In this document: positions 8,751 to 16,815 of the stretch, piece after piece
Layout of the letters: each line of letters begins with the position of its first letter
Numbering within the stretch: the stretch's first letter is position 1
DNA from: Pseudomonas hefeiensis
Lineage (GTDB): Bacteria > Pseudomonadota > Gammaproteobacteria > Pseudomonadales > Pseudomonadaceae
NCBI RefSeq assembly: GCF_030687835.1
Contig: NZ_CP117449.1
Location: 5,585,001-5,649,000 of the forward strand
Length of the DNA: 64,000 bases
Direction: 5' to 3'
The notes under the pieces: generated by a model
What the model saw: only the letters and a program-made list of their open reading frames with translations
The model's database searches: none
What the model was told of the DNA's origin: nothing
Program-made: the position numbers and the translations under genes

Positions 8751-9857
8751 ATGCTGCTGTCTCTTGAACCCCGCGGCCAACAATCGCGCCTGATGCTTTG
8801 GTGCTCGCCGCTGCTGGCCGCCGTATTGACCCTGGGCTGTGGCTCGCTGCTGTTCACCGCGCTGGGGCATGATCCATTGCAAACCTTGTACACCTTGTTG
8901 ATCGCACCGATCAGCGATCTATACGGCGTGTCCGAATGGCTGGTCAAGGCCTTGCCGATTCTGCTCTGTGCCCTCGGCCTGGCGGTGGCCTACCAGGCAC
9001 GAATCTGGAACATTGGCGCCGAGGGACAACTGCTATTGGGCGCCCTGGCCGGCAGCGCTGTCGCGGTGAACATCATCGGCATGCAAAGCCGCTGGACACT
9101 GGTGTTGATTCTGCTGACCGGCACCCTGGCCGGTGCCGCCTGGGCCGGGCTCACGGCGTGGCTGCGCACGCGCTTCAATGCCAATGAAATCCTGACCAGC
9201 ATCATGCTCAACTACATCGCGCTGAACCTGCTGCTGTTCTGCGTTCACGGGCCGCTGAAAGACCCGGCCGGGTTCAACTTTCCGGAGTCGGCCATGTTCG
9301 GCGATGCCAGTCGCCTGCCATTGCTGGTGGAAGACGGGAGGCTTCATGCCGGGTTGTATTTCGCCCTGCTGGCGCTGGTGGCGGTCTGGGTGTTGCTGCA
9401 GAAAAGTTTTGTCGGGTTTCAAATCAAAGTGTTGGGCCTGGACGCTCGCGCCGCCGGTTTCGCCGGCTTCCGTCAGAAGCCGCTGGTGTGGCTGGCGTTG
9501 TTGATCAGCGGCGCGCTGGCCGGGCTCGCTGGTGTCTGCGAAGTGACCGGGCCAATCGGCCAACTGGTGCCGCAGGTATCGCCGGGCTACGGCTATGCGG
9601 CGATTACCGTGGCGTTCCTCGGGCGTCTGAATCCCATCGGCATTCTGTTCGCCAGCCTGTTGATGGCCTTGTTGTACATCGGCGGCGAAAGCGCACAGAT
9701 GTCGCTAAACCTTCCCCAGGCGATCACCCAGTTGTTCCAGGGCATGATGCTGTTTTTCCTGTTGGCCTGCGACGTACTGATCCTCTATCGGCCACGCCTG
9801 AACCTGCGCTGGGCCCGGCGCACCCGGACCACCGCCGTACAGGCAGGAGCGCTGTGA
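8751..9857 (+). CDS. Nucleoside/purine ABC transporter permease 1
   Basis: A 368-aa inner-membrane permease of the branched-chain amino acid/ribose-type family used by BMP-dependent nucleoside importers. About nine or ten hydrophobic segments are visible, with the family motif IWNIGAEGQLLLGALAG near residues 84-100 and NEILTSIMLNYIA near 144-156. GGAG sits 6 bp before the ATG. Its stop overlaps the next start (TGATG), so the two permeases are translationally coupled and probably form a heterodimer. Confidence 0.85.
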   Translation: MLLSLEPRGQQSRLMLWCSPLLAAVLTLGCGSLLFTALGHDPLQTLYTLLIAPISDLYGVSEWLVKALPILLCALGLAVAYQARIWNIGAEGQLLLGALAGSAVAVNIIGMQSRWTLVLILLTGTLAGAAWAGLTAWLRTRFNANEILTSIMLNYIALNLLLFCVHGPLKDPAGFNFPESAMFGDASRLPLLVEDGRLHAGLYFALLALVAVWVLLQKSFVGFQIKVLGLDARAAGFAGFRQKPLVWLALLISGALAGLAGVCEVTGPIGQLVPQVSPGYGYAAITVAFLGRLNPIGILFASLLMALLYIGGESAQMSLNLPQAITQLFQGMMLFFLLACDVLILYRPRLNLRWARRTRTTAVQAGAL

Positions 9858-10783
9858 TGGATATCGACCTGTTGAGCAATATTTTCTACGCCATGATCCG
9901 TTGCGGCACACCGTTGCTGCTGGTGGCCCTGGGTGAGCTGATCTGCGAGAAAAGCGGTGTTTTAAACCTGGGCCAGGAAGGCATGATGCTGTTCGGCGCG
10001 GTAATCGGTTTTATCGTCGCGTTCAACAGCGGCAACCTGTGGCTTGGCGTGCTGCTGGCAATGGCCGCCGGGATGCTGTTATCGGCGCTGTTCGCGTTGG
10101 TGGCGCTGGCGTTCAACGCCAATCAGGTGGCCACCGGATTGGCGCTGACGATTTTCGGCGTGGGGCTGTCGAGTTTTGTCGGAGCAGCCTGGGTCGGCAA
10201 GCCGCTGGCGGGGTTCGAGCCACTGGCGATTCCCTACTTGAGTGACATCCCGTTGATCGGGCGGATGCTGTTTGCCCAGGATCTGCTGGTGTACCTGTCT
10301 TTTGCACTGTTTGCCCTGGTAGCGTGGGTGATAGTGAAAAGTCGCGTCGGGCTGATCATCCAGGCGGTGGGGGAAAATCCCGATGCCGCCAGCGCCATGG
10401 GCTTGCCAGTGTTGCGGGTGCGGACCCTCGCGGTGCTGTTCGGCGGTGCCATGGCCGGGCTGGCGGGTGCCTATCTATCGCTGGCCTACACGCCGATGTG
10501 GGCCGAGAACATGAGCGCCGGACGCGGCTGGATCGCCCTGGCGCTAGTGGTCTTCGCCAGTTGGCGAGTCTGGCGCCTGCTGCTGGGCGCCTATCTGTTT
10601 GGCCTCGCCAGCATCCTGCACCTGGTGGCCCAGGGGTTGGGGCTGGCGATTCCGTCGAGTCTGCTGGCGATGCTGCCGTATGTCGCAACCATCGTGGTGC
10701 TGGTGCTGTTGTCCCGGGATGCCGTGCGTACCCGGCTGTATGCGCCCGTGTCGCTGGGGCAGCCCTGGCAGGCGGGGCATTGA
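9857..10783 (+). CDS. Nucleoside/purine ABC transporter permease 2
   Basis: A 308-aa inner-membrane permease, partner of the preceding gene. The frame is open well upstream, but the ATG at 9857 is chosen because it overlaps the previous stop and begins a normal permease N terminus (MDIDLLSNIFYAMIRCGTP). Family motifs include EKSGVLNLGQEGMMLFGA near residues 29-46 and AVGENPDAASAMGL near 170-183. The matching BMP-type binding protein is encoded 4.8 kb downstream at 15588. Confidence 0.85.
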   Translation: MDIDLLSNIFYAMIRCGTPLLLVALGELICEKSGVLNLGQEGMMLFGAVIGFIVAFNSGNLWLGVLLAMAAGMLLSALFALVALAFNANQVATGLALTIFGVGLSSFVGAAWVGKPLAGFEPLAIPYLSDIPLIGRMLFAQDLLVYLSFALFALVAWVIVKSRVGLIIQAVGENPDAASAMGLPVLRVRTLAVLFGGAMAGLAGAYLSLAYTPMWAENMSAGRGWIALALVVFASWRVWRLLLGAYLFGLASILHLVAQGLGLAIPSSLLAMLPYVATIVVLVLLSRDAVRTRLYAPVSLGQPWQAGH

Positions 10784-10801
10784 GATAGACCGCGGCGCGC
10801 C

Positions 10802-10914
10802 TGTCGCGGGCAAGCCTTGCTCCCACAGTTTTTCATGAACTCAACAGACTTTCAGTGCTTTCATGAACTCCACAGACTTTCAGTGACTTGTGGGAGCAAG
10901 GCTTGCCCGCGATG
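10802..10914. repeat. REP doublet with internal 28 bp direct repeat
   Basis: Two inverted REP palindromes (10802-10828 and 10889-10914) flank two tandem copies of a 28 bp sequence beginning TCATGAACTC (10833-10860 and 10861-10888). The right REP runs into the 3' end of the minus-strand membrane protein gene. Confidence 0.85.
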
Positions 10915-11314
10915 AAGCCCGAACAGGCAACACCTGCATAACGCCCCACACCAACTCGAAAAACAGAAAAACCCACAACACCGCACTGGCCCCATGAAGT
11001 AGTGCATAAAGCTGCCAGGCCGCAAACAGAAACCGTCCCGCCGCGTCATAACGCCCGTACAGCGGTTGCGGATCACGAATCCGCAGCACCGCCCATACAC
11101 AGACAATCGAACCCAACAAATTCGCCATCAGCATGTGCACCGGCGCGAACGCTGGCAGCTCGCCCGGCAGGTTTAACATTTGGCTGATGCTCACCAACAC
11201 GCCGTGTACCGCCGCAAAACTCCACGGCGTGGCAAATGCCGCTGTCACGATCAGGTCGTACCAGGCACTGCCGCGCACCAATCGGCGGTATTGCATTGAA
11301 GTCCACATGGGCAT
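10880..11314 (-). CDS. Small membrane protein under a MerR-type promoter
   Basis: A 144-aa protein with four predicted membrane segments. The frame is open upstream to 11719 but that part is antisense to the MerR gene; ATG 11314 has GGAG (TCTGGAGCA) in front and is preferred. I do not recognise a named family; it resembles small uncharacterised inner-membrane proteins. The last dozen residues (ASSRASLAPTSH) are encoded by a REP sequence, so the natural C terminus may have been extended by REP insertion. It is divergent from a MerR regulator with a MerR-type operator between them, which suggests direct regulation. Confidence 0.65.
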   Translation of the reverse strand: MPMWTSMQYRRLVRGSAWYDLIVTAAFATPWSFAAVHGVLVSISQMLNLPGELPAFAPVHMLMANLLGSIVCVWAVLRIRDPQPLYGRYDAAGRFLFAAWQLYALLHGASAVLWVFLFFELVWGVMQVLPVRASSRASLAPTSH

Positions 11315-11339
11315 TGCTCCAGATAATCGGGGAGCAAAG

Positions 11340-11371
11340 AAGCTAAAGCCTGGGGTATGCTCCAGGGTCAA
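11340..11371 (-). promoter_or_regulatory. MerR-type operator/promoter
   Basis: On the minus strand a -35 TTGACC (11371-11366) and a -10 like TAGCTT (11345-11340) are separated by 20 bp (or TTAGCT with 19 bp). The overlong spacer holds a dyad, CCTGG (11349-11353) with CCAGG (11362-11366). This is the layout of MerR-family activated promoters and points at the small membrane protein gene. Confidence 0.65.
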
Positions 11372-11389
11372 GCCCTGCGGAGACTCATC

Positions 11390-11740
11390 ATGCGCATTGG
11401 TGAACTGGCCCTGGCCTGTGCCGTCAGCCGTGACACGCTGCGTTTCTATGAGGCACGCGGGCTGATCGCGGCACGACGCAGTGCCAATGGCTATCGCGAT
11501 TACCCCGCCGATATGGTGCAGCTGGTGCTCTACATCAAGACCGCCCAGCGCCTGGGTTTTACCCTCGGCGAGATCGGTAACAGCGTCGCCGCCCTGTGGC
11601 ACGCACCGGACCCGGACCGCGCCGTGACGCAATTGCTGCAAGACAAACTGAACCTGATCGAAACCCGTATGACCGAACTCGACGCGTTGCGTCACGAGCT
11701 GCAACAACGGCTCGGGCAACGTTGTCCATTAAATCCGTGA
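11390..11740 (+). CDS. MerR-family transcriptional regulator
   Basis: A 116-aa MerR-family regulator. ATG 11390 starts the canonical helix-turn-helix (IGELALACAVSRDTLRFYEARGLI) and is preferred over an upstream open extension. A wing (RSANGYRDYPADMVQ) and a C-terminal dimerisation coiled coil (LLQDKLNLIETRMTELDALR) follow. The only cysteine after the HTH is near the C terminus, so it lacks the paired metal-binding cysteines of CueR or MerR and probably senses something other than a thiophilic metal. It is divergent from a small membrane protein and 25 bp upstream of an SDR gene. Confidence 0.8.
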   Translation: MRIGELALACAVSRDTLRFYEARGLIAARRSANGYRDYPADMVQLVLYIKTAQRLGFTLGEIGNSVAALWHAPDPDRAVTQLLQDKLNLIETRMTELDALRHELQQRLGQRCPLNP

Positions 11741-11765
11741 CCTTTTTTCATCAAGGATGCTCCTC

Positions 11766-12452
11766 ATGAATTCGGCAAAAAACGCATTGATCATTGGCGC
11801 CTCCCGAGGCCTGGGCCTAGGCCTGGTGAAGACACTGCTGAGCGATGGCTGGAGCGTGACCGCCACCGTGCGCAACCCGCAGAACGCCGAGGCGTTGAAG
11901 GCGCTTGGACCGGTGCGGATCGAAAAGCTCGACATGGACGACCAGCAAGCCGTCATCGCCCTGAGCCAGCAGCTCAAGGACGAAACCTTCGACCTGTTGT
12001 TCGTCAATGCCGGCGTCAAAGGCCCTGATACCCAGACCCCCGGCGGCGCGACGCTGGCCGAAGTCGGTCAGTTGTTCTTCACCAACGCCGTGGCGCCGAT
12101 CAACCTGGCCCAGCGTTTCGCCGGCCAGATCCGTGATGGCAGCGGCGTGCTGGCATTCATGAGCTCCGTGCTGGGCAGCGTGACCATGCCAGACGCCCCG
12201 GAACTGGCGCTGTACAAGGCGAGCAAGGCTGCACTCAATTCCATGACCAACAGTTTCGTCAGCCAACTGGGCGAACAGACGCTGACCGTCCTGTCACTGC
12301 ACCCCGGCTGGGTGAAGACCGACATGGGTGGCGAAGGCGCGGACATCGATGTAGAGACCAGCACCCGGGGCCTGATTGATCAGGTCAATGCCTTTGCCGG
12401 CAAGGGTGGGCATCATTTCGTCAACTACAAGGGCGAGACGATTCCCTGGTAA
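11766..12452 (+). CDS. Short-chain dehydrogenase/reductase
   Basis: A 228-aa SDR, similar in layout to C-factor-like NAD(P)-dependent oxidoreductases. It has the glycine-rich IIGASRGLGLGL near residues 9-20, the NAG motif in FVNAGVKG, and the YxxxK active site in LYKASKAALN. The ATG at 11766 follows AAGGA with 8 bp spacing; a second ATG 9 bp upstream is possible. It may be cotranscribed with the MerR gene. The substrate is unknown. A REP doublet follows the stop. Confidence 0.8.
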   Translation: MNSAKNALIIGASRGLGLGLVKTLLSDGWSVTATVRNPQNAEALKALGPVRIEKLDMDDQQAVIALSQQLKDETFDLLFVNAGVKGPDTQTPGGATLAEVGQLFFTNAVAPINLAQRFAGQIRDGSGVLAFMSSVLGSVTMPDAPELALYKASKAALNSMTNSFVSQLGEQTLTVLSLHPGWVKTDMGGEGADIDVETSTRGLIDQVNAFAGKGGHHFVNYKGETIPW

Positions 12453-12467
12453 CCCAAGCCCTCCCCT

Positions 12468-12556
12468 TGTGGGAGCGAGCCTGCTCGCGATTGCGGTCTG
12501 ACATTCACCATGATGTCGACTGACACACCGCTATCGCGAGCAGGCTCGCTCCCACA
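12468..12556. repeat. REP doublet (REPIN)
   Basis: TGTGGGAGCGAGCCTGCTCG at the left and its inverted copy at the right flank about 40 bp that includes TGTCGACTGACA. It lies between the SDR and the purine deaminase genes. Confidence 0.85.
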
Positions 12557-12698
12557 TGGCTCCCGTTCAACTCTGGAAATGTGCCCCTCAACCTGAGTAA
12601 ACTCCGTACCTCGCCCCTCCAACGGGCGACCCTGGATCAGCAGACAGGGCATCACTGAGCTGGCTAACCTGAACCCACTTTCAGAGGAGCCGGCCACC

Positions 12699-14057
12699 AT
12701 GCCTGCGACCCGTACCTGGTTAAAAAACCCCCTCGCCATCTTCACGGCCAACGACCTCGATGCCCGTGGTGGTCTCGTCCTGCAAAACGGCGTGATCGTC
12801 GAACTGCTGAGCGCCGGCCAACAACCCACCCAGCCCTGTGACACTGTCTTCGATGCCCGCGAGCATGTGATCCTGCCGGGGCTGATCAACACCCATCATC
12901 ATTTCTACCAGACCCTGACTCGCGCCTGGGCGCCGGTGGTGAACCAACCGCTGTTTCCGTGGCTGAAAACCCTCTACCCGGTATGGGCGCGGTTGACGCC
13001 GGAAAAACTCGCCCTGGCAAGCAAAGTGGCACTGGCCGAACTGCTGCTTTCAGGCTGCACCACCGCAGCCGATCACCATTATCTGTTTCCCGAAGGCCTG
13101 GAAAACGCCATTGATGTGCAGGTGCAAAGTGTCCGAGAGCTGGGCATGCGCGCGATGCTGACCCGCGGTTCCATGAGCCTGGGCGAAGCTGACGGAGGCT
13201 TGCCGCCGCAACAGACCGTGCAGCAGGGACAAGTGATCCTCGAGGACAGCCAGCGGTTGATCACCCAATACCATGAGCGCGGCGACGGTGCGCACATCCA
13301 GATTGCCCTGGCGCCTTGTTCACCGTTTTCGGTCACGCCGCAAATCATGCGCGCCAGCGCCGAGCTGGCGGAGAAACTCGACGTGCGCCTGCACACCCAC
13401 CTGGCCGAAACTCTCGATGAAGAAGATTTCTGCCTGCAACGCTTCGGCCTGCGCACTGTGGACTACCTGGACAGCGTCGGCTGGCTCGGCCCACGCACCT
13501 GGCTGGCCCACGGCATTCATTTCAACCCTGATGAAATCACCCGCCTCGGTGCCGCCGGCACCGGTATCTGCCATTGCCCAAGTTCCAACATGCGCCTGGC
13601 CTCGGGCATCTGCCCTACCCTGGAACTCACCGCCGCCGGCGCACCGCTGGGCCTGGGTGTGGACGGCTCGGCATCCAACGATGCCTCGAACATGATCCTG
13701 GAGACCCGCCAGGCGTTGTACATCCAGCGCCTGCGCTATGGCGCGCAGGCGATCACCCCACAACGAGTGCTGGGCTGGGCGACACGCGGCTCGGCGCAAC
13801 TGCTGGGGCGCAGCGATATCGGTGAACTGGCGGTGGGCAAGCAGGCTGACCTGGCGCTGTTCAAGCTCGACGAACTGCGCTTCTCCGGCAGTCACGATCC
13901 GGTCTCGGCCCTGCTGCTGTGCGGCGCGGACCGGGCGGACCGGGTAATGATCGGCGGGCAGTGGCGGGTCATCGACGGGCAGGTCGAGGGGTTGGACCTG
14001 AAGGGGTTGATTGCCGATCACAGCCAGGCGGCGCGGGAGCTGATCGCCGGCGCCTGA
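12699..14057 (+). CDS. 8-oxoguanine/guanine deaminase-type amidohydrolase
   Basis: A 452-aa zinc amidohydrolase. Metal-site motifs are THHHFYQ (His66-68), HTHLAET near 229-235, the AHGIHF histidine, and GVDGSASND with the catalytic Asp. The sequence and neighbourhood correspond to P. aeruginosa Pa0142, which I recall as a characterised 8-oxoguanine deaminase (8-oxoguanine to urate); guanine-type purines are alternative substrates. Its position next to purine importer genes supports a role in purine salvage or clearing oxidised bases. GAGGAGCCGGCC precedes the ATG with a slightly long spacing. Confidence 0.8.
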   Translation: MPATRTWLKNPLAIFTANDLDARGGLVLQNGVIVELLSAGQQPTQPCDTVFDAREHVILPGLINTHHHFYQTLTRAWAPVVNQPLFPWLKTLYPVWARLTPEKLALASKVALAELLLSGCTTAADHHYLFPEGLENAIDVQVQSVRELGMRAMLTRGSMSLGEADGGLPPQQTVQQGQVILEDSQRLITQYHERGDGAHIQIALAPCSPFSVTPQIMRASAELAEKLDVRLHTHLAETLDEEDFCLQRFGLRTVDYLDSVGWLGPRTWLAHGIHFNPDEITRLGAAGTGICHCPSSNMRLASGICPTLELTAAGAPLGLGVDGSASNDASNMILETRQALYIQRLRYGAQAITPQRVLGWATRGSAQLLGRSDIGELAVGKQADLALFKLDELRFSGSHDPVSALLLCGADRADRVMIGGQWRVIDGQVEGLDLKGLIADHSQAARELIAGA

Positions 14058-14065
14058 CCGGACGC

Positions 14066-14159
14066 CATCGCGGGCAAGCCTTGCTCCCACAGGTCTCGCG
14101 GCAAGGCTGACTTCATAAACACCCACCATTCATTGTGGGAGCAAGGCTTGCCCGCGATG
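14066..14159. repeat. REP doublet (REPIN)
   Basis: Inverted REP copies of the CGCGGGCAAGCCTTGCTCCC type at 14066-14092 and 14134-14159. It lies between two convergent genes, just past the antiporter stop. Confidence 0.85.
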
Positions 14160-14164
14160 CTCTT

Positions 14165-15256
14165 CTAGAGGCCCAGCAAGGACAACATGATAAACGTCGC
14201 AAACAACACAAAATGGGTCATGCCTTCAATGGCATTGGTTTCCCCATCATTGAGGTTGATGGCGCAGACGATCAAGGTGATGAAGATCATCACCGTCTGC
14301 ACCGGGGTCATTGCCATCTGGAACGGCTGGCCGGTATAGAGCGCCATCGCTTCCATCACCGGCACCGTGAGGATCACGGTGGACAGCGAAGCCCCCAAGG
14401 CGATATTCACCACCGACTGCATGCGGTTTGCCAGCGCCGCGCGCAAGGCGGTGAGGATTTCCGGTGCCGCGGAAATGGCGGCCACCAGAATCGCCGTAAC
14501 CACCGGCGGCGCGCCTGAACCTTCCAGCCCCAGGTCGATGGTTTTGGACATGACTTCGGCCAACGCTCCGATCACCACGATGCCAAACACCAGTGCCGCG
14601 ATAGAGAACGTCAGGCTGATAGGTTTCGGCTGGTTTTCCAGCGGCTCTTTCCTGCGGCGTTTTTCCGGGTAGCTGTAGCTGAAGAAGTAACTGTGAGGCC
14701 CCACCTGCATGCGCAGGAACAGGGTGTACAGCACGATCATCGCGCCGATGGTGAATGCCGAATAGAGCTTCCAGCTCTCTTGGGGAATGAACTCCGGCAC
14801 CACCATCGACACGCCCATGGCGGTGAGAATCATCACACTGTAGGTGCGCGCCGAATCATCGTTGTAAGCCTGCTCGCCATGCTTGATTCCGCCCATCAGC
14901 GCCGCAAGGCCGAGAATGCCGTTGATATCGAGCATCACCGCTGAATAAATGGTATCGCGCACCAGCGTTGGCGAGGCTTCGTTGCTCATCATGATCGCCA
15001 GGATCACCACTTCTACCAGCACCGCCGCCAGGGTGAGGATCATAGTGCCGTAAGGGTCACCGACCTTTTCCGCCAGCAACTCTGCATGATGGGCGACACG
15101 CATGGACGCCGCGACGATAAAACCAATCAGAACCAACCCGCCAATCAACGCCACCACCTGTCCACTGCCCAGCAGCCAATGCTCCAGCGGGTAGGCGACA
15201 CATGCGGCGAGCAAGGCCAGCAACAACAGTTTTTCTTGCTTGATCAGGGAGAGCAT
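14165..15256 (-). CDS. chaA: Calcium:proton antiporter (CaCA family)
   Basis: A 363-aa inner-membrane cation/proton exchanger with about eleven transmembrane segments. Both alpha-repeat motifs with acidic residues are visible: GTMILTLAAVLVEVVILAIM near residues 69-88, and APPVVTAILVAAISAAPEI near 248-266. A charged loop (YPEKRRRKEPLE) divides the two halves. It should export Ca2+ (and perhaps Na+ or K+, as E. coli ChaA does) in exchange for protons. It is transcribed alone, convergent with the deaminase gene. The exact ion is not readable from sequence. Confidence 0.82.
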   Translation of the reverse strand: MLSLIKQEKLLLLALLAACVAYPLEHWLLGSGQVVALIGGLVLIGFIVAASMRVAHHAELLAEKVGDPYGTMILTLAAVLVEVVILAIMMSNEASPTLVRDTIYSAVMLDINGILGLAALMGGIKHGEQAYNDDSARTYSVMILTAMGVSMVVPEFIPQESWKLYSAFTIGAMIVLYTLFLRMQVGPHSYFFSYSYPEKRRRKEPLENQPKPISLTFSIAALVFGIVVIGALAEVMSKTIDLGLEGSGAPPVVTAILVAAISAAPEILTALRAALANRMQSVVNIALGASLSTVILTVPVMEAMALYTGQPFQMAMTPVQTVMIFITLIVCAINLNDGETNAIEGMTHFVLFATFIMLSLLGL

Positions 15257-15383
15257 CGCGGGCCTTTAACCGTGGGCGGGTGATGAGTTACTGACTGTGG
15301 GGGGAGGCGAACGTTCGCGCGAAGTGCCGCACCAGTGAGTGGCGAGAGGGAAGCAGATGCACCTTTATTGTTCTCAAGGGCCT

Positions 15384-15490
15384 CATCGCGGGCAAGCCCT
15401 GCTCCCACAGGTATTACAGCGCAATTGTGAGAGCAAGCCTGATGCAACATGGTTTGGCCTTGCACTTGTGGGAGCAAGGCTTGCCCGCGA
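15384..15490. repeat. REP doublet in the antiporter/BMP intergenic region
   Basis: The 331 bp gap 15257-15587 contains a REP doublet (15384-15410 and 15467-15490, inverted) and a degenerate REP fragment near 15428. The promoter for the binding-protein gene must lie to its right; I cannot assign -35/-10 boxes with confidence. Confidence 0.8.
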
Positions 15491-15587
15491 CGGCTGTGTC
15501 AAGACGCCGAATATTTGTTGTCTTGTTGGTCAGCATTTTGCATTAGCGCTGTTCAGCCAACCTCACAACAAAATGGAGTTCGAGTTC

Positions 15588-16670
15588 ATGCACAAGCGTC
15601 CCTTGAAGAAGTTGCTTTGCGCCATCGCTGCAACTGTCGGTCTGAGCGCCGGCCTGAATGCCAGCGCCGCCGACCCGCTGAAGGTCGGCTTCGTCTATAT
15701 CGGCCCTATCGGTGACCACGGCTGGACCTACCAGCATGAACAGGGACGCAAGGAACTGGTGGCGAAACTCGGCGACCGAATCACCACCAACTATGTGGAA
15801 AACGTGCCCGAAGGCGCCGACGCCGAGCGGGTGATCCGCAACATGGCCAAAGACAAGTATGACCTGATCTTCACCACGTCCTTCGGCTACATGAACCCGA
15901 CTTTGAAGGTCGCCAAGCAATTCCCCAAGGTGACCTTCGAACACGCCACCGGCTACAAACAGGACAAGAACCTGGGCACTTATCTGGCACGCACCTATGA
16001 GGGTCGCTACGTCGGTGGTTTCATCGCGGCAAAGATGACCAAGAGCAAAAAAATCGGCTACGTCGCCTCCTTCCCGATTCCAGAAGTGATCCGCGATATC
16101 AACGCTATCCAACTGGCCCTGAACAAGTACAACCCCGGCACTGAAATCAAAGTGGTGTGGGTCAACTCCTGGTTCGATCCGGGCAAGGAAGCCGACGCCG
16201 CCAACGCGCTGATCGACCAGGGCGTGGACGTGGTGTTCCAGCACACCGACAGCCCGGCGCCGATCCAGGCCGCCGAGCGGCGCGGCGTCTACGCCGTCGG
16301 CTACGCTTCGGACATGGCCCACTTCGGTCCCAAGGCGGTGCTGACCTCCATTGTCAACGACTGGGGCCCGTACTACATCCAGGCGACCCAAAGCGTGATC
16401 GACCATAGCTGGAAATCCCAGGACTACTGGGGCGGTCTGAAGGAAGGCACGGTGAAGCTGCCGATCAGCGACCTGGTGCCTGCGACGGTCAAAGTCGAAG
16501 CCGAGCAAATCATCGCCGACATCGAGAGCGGGGCTTTCCATCCGTTCACCGGACCGATCAAGGACCAGGCCGGCGTCGAGAAAATCCCGGCGGGCGTGAG
16601 CGCTACCAATGCGGAACTGGCGTCGATGAATTACTACGTCGAAGGTATGAAGGCTGAGATTCCCAAATAA
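15588..16670 (+). CDS. BMP-family purine/nucleoside-binding lipoprotein-like protein
   Basis: A 360-aa periplasmic substrate-binding protein of the BMP (basic membrane protein/PnrA) family. ATG 15588 has GGAG at 15575-15578 and begins a signal peptide (KRPLKKLL, hydrophobic stretch, cleavage near ASA-AD at residue 27). There is no lipobox cysteine, so it is soluble in the periplasm. The mature part shows the family pattern GFVYIGPIGDHGWTYQHEQG and ITTNYVENVPEGADAE. It should deliver purines or nucleosides to the ABC importer at 7186-10783, from which it is separated by 4.8 kb. Confidence 0.85.
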   Translation: MHKRPLKKLLCAIAATVGLSAGLNASAADPLKVGFVYIGPIGDHGWTYQHEQGRKELVAKLGDRITTNYVENVPEGADAERVIRNMAKDKYDLIFTTSFGYMNPTLKVAKQFPKVTFEHATGYKQDKNLGTYLARTYEGRYVGGFIAAKMTKSKKIGYVASFPIPEVIRDINAIQLALNKYNPGTEIKVVWVNSWFDPGKEADAANALIDQGVDVVFQHTDSPAPIQAAERRGVYAVGYASDMAHFGPKAVLTSIVNDWGPYYIQATQSVIDHSWKSQDYWGGLKEGTVKLPISDLVPATVKVEAEQIIADIESGAFHPFTGPIKDQAGVEKIPAGVSATNAELASMNYYVEGMKAEIPK

Positions 16671-16693
16671 TCCCAGCCCCAACACATCACCTT

Positions 16694-16783
16694 TGTGGGA
16701 GCGGGCTTGCTCGCGAAGACGGCGGTACATTCAACATCAATGTCGACTGACACGCCGCCTTCGCGAGCAAGCCCGCTCCCACA
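16694..16783. repeat. REP doublet (REPIN)
   Basis: Inverted copies of TGTGGGAGCGGGCTTGCTCG flank a 41 bp centre containing TGTCGACTGACACGCCG. It lies between the binding-protein and oxygenase genes. Confidence 0.85.
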
Positions 16784-16815
16784 TTGGCGCTCCCATTTCA
16801 ATTCAGGAAAGCCGC

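Noticed and set aside
11315..11719. N-terminal extension of the small membrane protein (open frame to 11719)
   Set aside because: The extension is antisense to the MerR gene and operator and lacks features; ATG 11314 has a Shine-Dalgarno.
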